Notes: generated from the letters alone by a model not told the origin. DNA of 5,364 nucleotides from an uncultured bacterium (GCA_913009865.1 CAJVYK010000128.1:1-5364); one strand, 5' to 3'; shown: positions 1 to 5,364, counted from the stretch's first letter. Translations and numbers: made by a program.

Positions 1-6
1 CCAAAT

Positions 7-13
7 AGGAAGG
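7..13 (+). promoter_or_regulatory. Ribosome binding site of tkt
   Basis: AGGAAGG sits five bases before the ATG at 19. It is the clear Shine-Dalgarno element that decides the transketolase start, in contrast to the weak or absent elements before the CofE-like gene and uvrC. Confidence 0.75.
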
Positions 14-18
14 CGACA

Positions 19-2046
19 ATGAAAGTATCCGTAAAAAATCCGGGGCTATCTGAACTTGATGAACTTTGTATCCAAACAATACGGTTTCTGTCTGTTGAAG
101 CCGTGCAGAAGGCCAATTCGGGCCATCCCGGTATGCCGATGGGAATGGCGCCGGCGGCTTATGTGCTTTGGGCCAGACATCTTCAGCATAACCCGGCTAA
201 TCCGCTGTGGCACAATAGAGACCGTTTCGTTCTTTCCGCAGGACACGGCAGTATGCTGCTGTATTCGCTGCTGCATTTGGCTGGTTACGATTTGAGTCTG
301 GAAGAATTAAAGAACTTCCGGCAGTGGGGCAGTAAAACGCCGGGCCATCCGGAATATGCCCCGAAGCTCGGCATTGAAGTTACAACTGGGCCGTTAGGGC
401 AGGGAATTTCCAATGCGGTCGGGATGGCAATAGCTGAAAAGTTCCTGGCAAACTATTTCAATCGAGACGGTTTGCCCATCATCGATTATAAGATTTATGC
501 AATTGCAGGGGACGGCTGTTTACAGGAAGGGGTTTGCTCGGAGGCCAGTTCGTTGGCCGGGCATCTGGGACTGAATAACCTGATTGTCATTTACGATGAC
601 AACCATATCACGATTGATGGTGATACTACTCTTTCCTTCACCGAAGATGTGGCCAAACGTTACGAAGCATACGGCTGGAATGTGCAGGTGGTGGCCGGCG
701 ACGGCAATGATATGGCTGCTTTCGAAAAAGCTCTGGAGAATGCGAAGAATGAGACGGCTCGGCCTTCAATTATAAAGCTTCGCACGCATATCGCTTTCGG
801 CAGTCCGAATATGCAGGATACCGCGGCAGCGCACGGCTCGCCCCTCGGTGATGATGAAATCAGGCTGATTAAACAAAGATTCGGCTGGGACCCTGAGAAA
901 AGCTTCTACGTTCCTGAAGAGGTTAAGACTCATATGCGAAAAGCTGTAGAAAAAGGGACAAAGGCACAAGCGGCCTGGGAAAAGAAGTTTGCCGAGTACG
1001 CCAGGGCGTACCCTGAGCTTGCCCGGCAGTTCCGTGATGCCGCCGCCGGCAAGATGGGTGTTAATCTCGACGATATTTTGCCGAAGTTCGAGGCGGGCAG
1101 CTCCATTGCGACACGCAAGGCATCGGGGAAAACGCTCGATGCGTTAATGCCTAACTTGCCGTTAGTTCTCGGCGGCTCGGCTGATTTGACGCCTTCCAAT
1201 AATACGCGGTTTGACAGCGCAAAGGATTTTCAAAAAGACATTCCGGACGGCAGGTATATACACTATGGCGTCAGGGAGCACGCAATGGGTGCGATAATGA
1301 ACGGGATTTGCGTAAGTGGTTTGGCCAGAGCGTATGGCGGGACGTTTATGGTTTTCTCCGATTATATGCGGCCGGCTATTCGCGTGGCGGCTATGTCGGG
1401 CTATCCGACGATATTTGTGTTCACCCACGACAGTATAGGCCTTGGCGAGGATGGGCCGACCCATCAGCCGATAGAGCAACTGGCAAGCCTTCGGGCGATA
1501 CCTGATTTGATGGTGATTCGACCTGCTGATGCCAATGAGACGGCGCAAGCATGGAAGTTTGCGCTGGAGTACAAAGATGGGCCGGTGGCTCTACTTCTTA
1601 CTCGCCAGGGATTGCCGGTTTTAGACCAGGAAAAGTACGGCTCTGCGGCAAACCTGAGTAAGGGTGCTTATGTTTTGGTCAAAGCGGATAAGCCCGATGT
1701 GCTGCTCTTGGCGACCGGCTCGGAAGTTTCTATCTCGCTATGCGCAGCTGAAAAGTTGTCGGATGAAGGAATCAGCGCTTCGGTAATTAGTATGCCCTGC
1801 TGGGAGCTGTTCGAGAAGCAGGACCAGGAATATAAAGACTCGGTTCTGCCGCCTGAGATAAAAGCCAGAATTGGCATTGAGGCCGGTGTCGAGCAGGGCT
1901 GGAGTAAGTGGCTGGGCGATAAGGGTGTCTTTATCGGTATGTCGTCTTTTGGCGCCTCTGCGCCGGGCAAGGTCTGCTTCGAGAAGTTCGGTATCACCGC
2001 AGAAGGGGTCGTGGAAACAGCTAAGAAATTGATTACTGATATATGA
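19..2046 (+). CDS. tkt: Transketolase
   Basis: Thiamine-diphosphate enzyme that moves two-carbon ketol units between sugar phosphates in the cytosolic non-oxidative pentose phosphate pathway. The 675 residues match the usual full length (E. coli TktA is 663). Visible landmarks, aligned from memory to E. coli/yeast transketolase: SGHPG with H36, GHGS with H76, TPGHPEY with H110, the ThDP/metal motif from GDG (164-166) to DDN (N195), AHGSPLG with H272, S387 in LGGSADL, catalytic E420 in GVREHAMG, the substrate-site stretch THDSIGLGEDGPTHQP (469-484) with H470, D478 and H482, and R529 in LTRQ. The order is PP domain, Pyr domain, C-terminal domain, all intact. The ATG is preceded at five bases by AGGAAGG (7-13), which fixes the start. 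The stop overlaps the next gene as ATGA. Anything further upstream in the operon lies outside the window. No unusual residues were noticed in the active site. Identification is very secure; the in vivo role is inferred from the family. Confidence 0.98.
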   Translation: MKVSVKNPGLSELDELCIQTIRFLSVEAVQKANSGHPGMPMGMAPAAYVLWARHLQHNPANPLWHNRDRFVLSAGHGSMLLYSLLHLAGYDLSLEELKNFRQWGSKTPGHPEYAPKLGIEVTTGPLGQGISNAVGMAIAEKFLANYFNRDGLPIIDYKIYAIAGDGCLQEGVCSEASSLAGHLGLNNLIVIYDDNHITIDGDTTLSFTEDVAKRYEAYGWNVQVVAGDGNDMAAFEKALENAKNETARPSIIKLRTHIAFGSPNMQDTAAAHGSPLGDDEIRLIKQRFGWDPEKSFYVPEEVKTHMRKAVEKGTKAQAAWEKKFAEYARAYPELARQFRDAAAGKMGVNLDDILPKFEAGSSIATRKASGKTLDALMPNLPLVLGGSADLTPSNNTRFDSAKDFQKDIPDGRYIHYGVREHAMGAIMNGICVSGLARAYGGTFMVFSDYMRPAIRVAAMSGYPTIFVFTHDSIGLGEDGPTHQPIEQLASLRAIPDLMVIRPADANETAQAWKFALEYKDGPVALLLTRQGLPVLDQEKYGSAANLSKGAYVLVKADKPDVLLLATGSEVSISLCAAEKLSDEGISASVISMPCWELFEKQDQEYKDSVLPPEIKARIGIEAGVEQGWSKWLGDKGVFIGMSSFGASAPGKVCFEKFGITAEGVVETAKKLITDI

Positions 2047-2966
2047 AAAAAATAGAAGTTCTGGGCTTACAGACGGTGCCGGAAATCAAGCAGGCAGATA
2101 ATTTGCCTGAGATTATCGTCAAATGTGCCAACGGCGAAATCGCCGGCCTGGAAGATAACGACATCATTGTCCTGACAAGTAAGATTGTATCCAAAGCGGC
2201 AGGGCGAATGAGAAAACTAAGCGAAGTTAAGCCCGGGAAAAAAGCATTGAGGATATCCAAACGAACCGGTAAGGACGCTAAATGGCTGCAAATGATTTTC
2301 GACGAAGGCCACCAGATTCTGGCAATTATGCCCCTCAAAGGTATTGTCGAGCGGCATATTACCAGTGCCTCAGAAGATAGCGAATGCAGCAGGGGACTTG
2401 TCGAACACGAAAAAGCTCTCTGTATAACCAGGGGCAGGGACGGCAGAATTCACACCTGCGATGCAGGTATTGACGGCTCGAACCATCCGGCTGACATAGT
2501 CAGCCTTCTGCCGGAAGACCCTGACGGGGCAGCAAGACAGATAAGAGAGCAAATCCAGAAACTAACCGGTAAGCAGATAGCCGTTATTTTAGCTGATACG
2601 GAGATGATGCCGTTCGGCACGATGGATTTTGCGGTCGGTTCATCCGGAATTGAGCCGAGGGCGAAGATGTTCGGCGAGCCGGATTTATTCGGCAAACCCA
2701 AGTTCGGAGGAATTGACCTGGTTGCCTATGAACTAACCGCCGCCTCAGCTCTTGTATTCGGCCAGACAAAAGCCGGCATCCCCGCCTGCATAATAAGAGG
2801 CTACGAATACGAGATTAACGAAACTGAAAATATTTCAAATACCCTTGTGCCGAAGGCAGACAATACCGGCGTCGCCAGAGCAATCAAAGCAACAATGCGA
2901 GCGACCGCTTACGCCTGCGGCCTAAAGATGCGTCTGCTTTTGCGAATAGCTTCCTGGTTTGTTTGA
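2043..2966 (+). CDS. CofE/COG1478-family gamma-glutamyl ligase (F420-0 ligase-like)
   Basis: Member of the coenzyme F420-0:L-glutamate ligase fold family, whose archaeal enzyme adds gamma-linked glutamates to F420-0 using GTP. Of 307 residues, family landmarks seen are the N-terminal VLTSKIVSKAAGRMRKL stretch (43-59; archaeal CofE has V.STVISKAEGRIRRL), AGIDGSN (141-147) with D144, LLPEDPDG (155-162), LTGKQIAVILADT (174-186) with probable metal ligands D185/T186, FAVGSSGI (196-203), the long KMFGEPDLFGKPKF...DLVAYELTAASALVFGQ block (208-241), and GIPACIIRG (245-253). The loop after D185/T186 reads EMMPFGTMD. Archaeal CofE has NGRCFRRGVVG there, so the arginine-rich part is lost and shortened. 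About 25 extra residues seem inserted around 103-130. Length exceeds the archaeal enzyme (about 250) through this insert and a C-terminal extension of about 50 residues. No good Shine-Dalgarno precedes it; the ATGA overlap with tkt implies translational coupling. Family assignment is firm, substrate is not: F420, folate (as reported for a chlamydial COG1478 protein) or another acceptor are all possible, so no symbol is given. Confidence 0.85.
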   Translation: MKKIEVLGLQTVPEIKQADNLPEIIVKCANGEIAGLEDNDIIVLTSKIVSKAAGRMRKLSEVKPGKKALRISKRTGKDAKWLQMIFDEGHQILAIMPLKGIVERHITSASEDSECSRGLVEHEKALCITRGRDGRIHTCDAGIDGSNHPADIVSLLPEDPDGAARQIREQIQKLTGKQIAVILADTEMMPFGTMDFAVGSSGIEPRAKMFGEPDLFGKPKFGGIDLVAYELTAASALVFGQTKAGIPACIIRGYEYEINETENISNTLVPKADNTGVARAIKATMRATAYACGLKMRLLLRIASWFV

Positions 2967-3121
2967 ATCGTGCCCCGTGGCTCGTATCTCGTACTTTTCG
3001 CTCGGCCTCATAACGACCCGGTTATTCGGATAGACTTTTAGATGTGTAGAGTCTGTGGAGCAGAAATCCGGGTTTATAATAATGTGTTGTGAGTGCAGGC
3101 AAAGGGTAAATTAGCAGAACT

Positions 3122-3161
3122 AAAAAAACGGGAGAGTTTTTTACGCTCTCCCTTTGTTTTT
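3122..3161. terminator. Bidirectional intrinsic terminator
   Basis: A perfect 7-bp GC-rich stem, GGGAGAG (3130-3136) with CTCTCCC (3146-3152), encloses a 9-base loop. On the plus strand it is followed by TTTGTTTTT; on the minus strand the exit side is seven uninterrupted T (complement of A 3122-3128). The A and T tracts can extend the stem. It lies about 155 bases past the CofE-like stop, so it is the best candidate for ending the tkt-cofE-like transcript. It may also stop transcription coming from uvrC. Confidence 0.7.
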
Positions 3162-3265
3162 GTGGCTCTTTCCTTTTTGTTTTTTAGCCTCTCGCCTGCT
3201 ATGCCCGCATTTCGCTCTGACTTGTTTTCAATGCCTCGAAATGGACACCGTAAGGTAAAGCTAAT

Positions 3266-3282
3266 ATGGCCGGATTGGCCAT
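3266..3282. repeat. Small perfect hairpin ATGGCC-GGATT-GGCCAT
   Basis: Six-base arms (3266-3271 and 3277-3282) around a 5-base loop, followed on the plus strand by TTT. It is stable enough to form in RNA, but the T run is too short for a convincing terminator. It may be a second, weaker stop or part of a larger fold closed by the inverted repeat 3161-3169/3288-3296. Confidence 0.35.
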
Positions 3283-3549
3283 TTTCCAGAGCCACATCTT
3301 TTTTGCTCTAAAGGCGCATCGACAGATTCTATTCTTAATCTTGAATTTTTCCAGGTGTTTCCAAGCCCTGAAATATAACGTTGTTTAACACAGGTAAAAA
3401 CGCCAATAATTTAAAAACTTCCCTGTCTTTCTCCACCATCCCCAAACTCCAATCTGACAGCTTCGGCCTTTTCTCCCATACCCGGCAGCTTCCCCCGTTT
3501 AACCCCGATAATGAGAAATATCCTTACTCATATTTTTTTTGGGCGGATT

Positions 3550-3569
3550 AAAAAATACAAATATTTTTT
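3550..3569 (-). terminator. Possible weak terminator downstream of uvrC
   Basis: AAAAAATA (3550-3557) and TATTTTTT (3562-3569) pair perfectly over eight AT pairs with a 4-base loop, about 70 bases beyond the uvrC stop. A stem made only of A-T pairs is weak, so this is a tentative 3' end. The stronger GC hairpin at 3130-3152 lies about 490 bases further downstream on the same strand and could serve as backup. Confidence 0.3.
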
Positions 3570-3640
3570 GTTTTTTCAGCCAAAAATACGCTATCCCCAA
3601 TATGAAAACTCAAAATCCAAAACTAACTGTATATACCTCT

Positions 3641-4984
3641 TTAACCTTTTTTATTCAGCAGTTTCTTGCCTCGCAGGATGTGGTGATAGTGCTGGGCGAA
3701 GCGGTGGGCTTCGTCCCTAACATATTGCAGAAGTTTCAAGGCAGGGGATGTTCTCGGCAATTTTAACGGCTTGTTGCTGCCATGGATGAAAATCTCCTCC
3801 TCTCGTTTGGCAATCGAAGCTACTGTCAGGTCGGCAGCGCCCATTTCTTTAAATGCCGCTTCGGCGGCATTCAAATGGCCGAGGCCGCCATCGATTAAAA
3901 CAAGGTCAGGCCAGAGTTCTTCGCCCTGAAGAGCGTATTTGTACCTGCGTTTGACAACCTCAGCAATCATTGCATAGTCATCGATGCCTTTGACAGTTTT
4001 TATTTTGAATCTTCGGTAACCGCTCTTGAAGGCTCTTCCATCAATGAATTTGACTAATGAGCCGACCGCCTCGGCTCCGCTGATACAGGCAACGTCAATA
4101 CCCTCGATAATCCTGACCGGCTCCGGTGTTTGCAGTAAATTCTGCAGTTGTTCCAGGGCCTCGGTTGGTTCGGCGGCGAAGACTTCCGGCTGAACATTCT
4201 CGTCAGGCGTGCCTCGGCGGTCGAGCCGTTCAATCAGCCGGATACGGTCGCGAAAAACGGCGGCTTTCTCGTATTCAAACGCTTCAGCGGCCTGGGCCAT
4301 CTGCTTTTTCAACTGCCGCAAAATCGTTGAACGCTTCGACCGCAGAAATTTTATAAGGTCGCTGATAATCTTTTTATATTCGTATTTGTCGATTTTAGCT
4401 GCACAGGGAGCGACGCATTGTTTTATGCTGTATAAAAGGCAGGGGCGGAAGAATCTTCGTTTCGGCTCTGCCGCACGGATATTCAGCTTACAGGTCCGAA
4501 ACTTGAATATCTTCTGTAATACTACGCAAACGGCCCTTAAATCCTTTGCGCCGGCGAAGGGCCCGAACAATCTGCTGCCCGTCGGCCGGGGTTTTCGGGT
4601 GATATAGACGCCGGGGAAATCCTCGCCCGTAGTAATTTCCAGATATGGAAAGGTTTTGTCATCGACAAGGTCTGTATTGTAAGGCGGACGGATATCCTTA
4701 ATCAAGCGGGCCTCGGCAAGCACAGCTTCAACTTCGTTTGAAGTTTCAAGGAAGTCAATGGTTTTAACTTTACTGAGCATTTCAGTGATTTTCGGACTGC
4801 GTGAAGCGACCAGGTCGCCGCCCTGCTGAAAATAACTACCAACCCGGGAGCGCAGGTTTTTGGCCTTGCCGATATAAAGAACTTTATCTTTTGGGCCTTT
4901 CATAAAATAAAGGCCGGGACCGGACGGAAAGCTTTTTATCTTTTCACGAATCGCCTCAAATTTATCGTCCGTTTGCGCTGACAT
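3641..4984 (-). CDS. uvrC: Compact UvrC excinuclease subunit lacking the HhH domain
   Basis: UvrC is the nuclease that cuts on both sides of a lesion after UvrAB damage recognition in nucleotide excision repair. This 447-residue version has, in order: a GIY-YIG nuclease (about 20-105; GLY 24-26, YIGK 37-40, R45, catalytic E86 aligned to E. coli E76); a four-cysteine region (C165, C182, C190, C194), matching the cysteines reported to bind an Fe-S cluster in E. coli UvrC; a UVR UvrB-interaction motif (about 225-260, FEYEKAAVFRDRI); and the RNase H-like 5'-incision domain with all four expected catalytic positions: D297 (EGIDVA), D335/D336 (GIDDYAM), D365 (LIDGG) and H427 (RDEAHRFA). E. coli UvrC is 610 residues. 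Missing here are roughly 110 residues between UVR and the RNase H core, and the whole C-terminal (HhH)2 DNA-binding domain. The protein ends cleanly after the conserved RGKK segment, and no HhH motif is readable in any minus-strand frame just past the TAA. No clear Shine-Dalgarno precedes the ATG. It is not Cho, because both nuclease centres are present. Confidence 0.93.
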   Translation of the reverse strand: MSAQTDDKFEAIREKIKSFPSGPGLYFMKGPKDKVLYIGKAKNLRSRVGSYFQQGGDLVASRSPKITEMLSKVKTIDFLETSNEVEAVLAEARLIKDIRPPYNTDLVDDKTFPYLEITTGEDFPGVYITRKPRPTGSRLFGPFAGAKDLRAVCVVLQKIFKFRTCKLNIRAAEPKRRFFRPCLLYSIKQCVAPCAAKIDKYEYKKIISDLIKFLRSKRSTILRQLKKQMAQAAEAFEYEKAAVFRDRIRLIERLDRRGTPDENVQPEVFAAEPTEALEQLQNLLQTPEPVRIIEGIDVACISGAEAVGSLVKFIDGRAFKSGYRRFKIKTVKGIDDYAMIAEVVKRRYKYALQGEELWPDLVLIDGGLGHLNAAEAAFKEMGAADLTVASIAKREEEIFIHGSNKPLKLPRTSPALKLLQYVRDEAHRFAQHYHHILRGKKLLNKKG

Positions 4985-5111
4985 AACATTATCTTAACAT
5001 CATTGTGAAATTATCCAAATGCCCCTTATAAAAAATTTCTCTCATAGGTTCAGTTGCTACAAGGGTTAAGAAAAAAGCGGGTAAATTCTGTAAAAATTTC
5101 TGACTTTGCTC

Positions 5112-5140
5112 TTTTCACTACAGGCAGACTCGTATATACT
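5112..5140 (+). promoter_or_regulatory. Candidate sigma70-type promoter of the rightward partial gene
   Basis: TTTTCA (5112-5117, four of six matches to TTGACA) lies 17 bases before TATACT (5135-5140, five of six to TATAAT). The expected transcript start is near 5147, giving a leader of about 80 bases. The -10 is one arm of a palindrome (5135-5149), so repressor control is plausible. Predicted by eye only. Confidence 0.45.
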
Positions 5141-5163
5141 GATAGTATAGTTTTACAACTATA
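5135..5163. promoter_or_regulatory. Two overlapping perfect palindromes at the promoter
   Basis: TATACT-GAT-AGTATA (5135-5149) and TATAGTT-TTAC-AACTATA (5146-5163) are both perfect inverted repeats and share the four bases 5146-5149. The first covers the proposed -10. The second would lie at the very 5' end of the transcript and could form a 7-bp hairpin in RNA. They may be operator half-sites or a 5'-end stabilising stem. In AT-rich DNA some chance symmetry is expected. Confidence 0.4.
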
Positions 5164-5216
5164 TCTTGGCTTATTTCAGTTCATTTTACTATATATTGTG
5201 GCTTTGTTTTTCACAC

Positions 5217-5223
5217 GGAGGTG
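5217..5223 (+). promoter_or_regulatory. Strong ribosome binding site GGAGGTG
   Basis: Near-perfect anti-Shine-Dalgarno complement with a 5-base spacer to ATG 5229. It decides the start of the right-edge gene and argues that the frame is really translated. Confidence 0.75.
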
Positions 5224-5228
5224 CCTGA

Positions 5229-5364
5229 ATGTCGCGAAAATTCGAATCTGAAAACCCTTTTAAGCCTGTCCCGAGCGTAGTCGAGGGGAACCAACAATCA
5301 CAGCCCGAAGAGGCTGTAAACACCACCGAGTCGAAGGGCTTGAGGGTAGAGCAATTTTTTTCGA
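5229..5364 (+). CDS. Unrecognised protein, N-terminal 45 codons only
   Basis: An open frame starts at ATG 5229 with GGAGGTG (5217-5223) five bases upstream, the strongest ribosome binding site in the window, and stays open to the right edge. The protein begins MSRKFESENPFKP and continues PVPSVVEGN, then a Q/E/T/S-rich stretch ending near LRVEQFFS. The visible part is polar, with no signal peptide, membrane segment or known domain, and looks like a flexible N-terminal tail. The PVPSVVEG residues come from a hairpin-forming sequence (5270-5288) that resembles a dispersed genomic repeat, so part of this N-terminus may derive from an inserted repeat. It is divergent from uvrC. No function can be given from this fragment. 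Confidence 0.7.
   Translation, partial: MSRKFESENPFKPVPSVVEGNQQSQPEEAVNTTESKGLRVEQFFS
5270..5288 (+). repeat. Hairpin-forming repeat-like element inside the partial gene
   Basis: CCCGAGCGTAGTCGAGGGG folds as CC-CGA with TCG-(A)-GG, a five-pair stem with one bulged A and a 6-base loop. It resembles, from memory, the CC(T/C)GAGCG(A/T)AGTCGA(A/G)GGG type of short dispersed repeat seen in many bacterial genomes. A shorter related string, GAGTCGAAGGG, recurs at 5328-5338. Both lie in frame within the coding region. Confidence 0.4.

Larger units (their letters stand above)
2967..3640. other. Gene-free convergent intergenic region
   Basis: This 674-base gap separates the ends of the CofE-like gene and uvrC. 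No reading frame in it has recognisable protein character, a convincing start site or a family motif. From left to right it holds a short tandem CTCGTAT/CTCGTAC (2981-2994), a nested dyad (3016-3073) ending at a TATAAT-like hexamer, a strong bidirectional terminator (about 3122-3161), a distant 9-base inverted repeat (3161-3169 with 3288-3296) followed by six T, a compact ATGGCC/GGCCAT hairpin, a pyrimidine-rich stretch (about 3418-3500) and an AT-rich segment with a weak hairpin (3550-3569). No tRNA, rRNA, known riboswitch or transposase remnant was recognised. Confidence 0.7.
4985..5228. promoter_or_regulatory. Divergent control region between uvrC and the partial gene
   Basis: This AT-rich 244-base gap must carry the promoters of both divergent genes. 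For uvrC (minus strand) the best -10-like hexamers are TATAAG (complement of 5025-5030) and GATAAT (complement of 5010-5015). Neither has a good -35, so no uvrC promoter is called. No LexA-type SOS box (CTG-N10-CAG or GTTC-type) was recognised. The rightward side carries a better promoter, listed separately. Confidence 0.5.

Noticed and set aside
1162..1548. 128-codon minus-strand frame inside tkt
   Set aside because: It is an antisense shadow of conserved transketolase codons, with no independent start signal or recognisable motifs.
3074..3295. Minus-strand GTG-started open frame of 73 codons (lysine/arginine-rich)
   Set aside because: No Shine-Dalgarno, a GTG start, and it crosses the same terminator; the basic residues come from A-rich tracts. 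A conserved repeat peptide cannot be excluded, but nothing supports it here.
3093..3311. Plus-strand open frame of 72 codons in the gene-free region
   Set aside because: It runs through the strong terminator hairpin, has no ribosome binding site and no family-like motifs; its hydrophobic part comes from T-rich terminator sequence.
3511..3540. ATGAG...CTCAT dyad followed by eight T as a plus-strand terminator
   Set aside because: The stem is only five pairs with an 11-base loop, and no plus-strand gene lies just upstream; too weak to call.
3560..3643. Frameshift or nonsense mutation cutting off a UvrC HhH domain
   Set aside because: All three minus-strand frames past the TAA hit stops within about 20 codons, and none reads a helix-hairpin-helix pattern, so the short form is not a simple point-mutation truncation.
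3511..3766. Two overlapping plus-strand frames of 69 and 75 codons reaching into the uvrC 3' end
   Set aside because: They overlap the antisense of a certain gene, lack a ribosome binding site and have low-complexity F/K/N composition from AT-rich DNA.
5054..5251. 65-codon plus-strand frame ending inside the right-edge gene
   Set aside because: It has no ribosome binding site, spans the promoter and palindromes, and overlaps out of frame the better-supported start at 5229.
1..5364. CRISPR array, tRNA/rRNA, transposase, toxin-antitoxin or phage genes
   Set aside because: No regularly spaced repeats, cloverleaf-like sequence, transposase motifs, terminal inverted repeats with target duplications, or phage-type proteins were seen on either strand.

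Overview
The window reads as ordinary chromosomal DNA of a moderate-GC bacterium. Three complete genes and the start of a fourth can be supported: a transketolase (+), a CofE/COG1478-family gamma-glutamyl ligase (+), a compact UvrC (-), and the first 45 codons of an unrecognised protein (+) running off the right edge. Taxonomy is a guess. The shortened UvrC, the CofE-like gene in a bacterium, the mostly weak Shine-Dalgarno signals and the loose intergenic spaces suggest a Planctomycetota/PVC-type lineage, perhaps Phycisphaerae. No rRNA or marker gene is present to confirm this.

Layout. Positions 19-2966 hold a tight two-gene unit. The tkt stop and the cofE-like start overlap as ATGA, so the two are almost certainly co-transcribed and probably translationally coupled. 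Positions 2967-3640 are gene-free. They hold a strong bidirectional hairpin terminator (about 3122-3161), some smaller dyads, a C/T-rich stretch and an AT-only hairpin just downstream of uvrC. The convergent uvrC gene occupies 3641-4984 on the minus strand. Positions 4985-5228 form the divergent control region between uvrC and the partial gene. That region carries a plausible sigma70-type promoter with two overlapping perfect palindromes at its -10/start region, and a strong GGAGGTG ribosome binding site before the last gene.

How the genes work together. Transketolase serves the non-oxidative pentose phosphate pathway. The coupled ligase would add glutamate to a cofactor, either F420 or, by analogy with a chlamydial COG1478 protein, possibly folate. 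UvrC is the dual-incision nuclease of nucleotide excision repair and has no evident link to the other genes. No defence system, CRISPR array, mobile element or RNA gene was recognised. The most interesting points are the clean loss of two UvrC modules while all catalytic residues remain, the altered signature motif of the CofE-like protein, the overlapping palindromes at the divergent promoter, and a repeat-like hairpin embedded in the start of the last gene.
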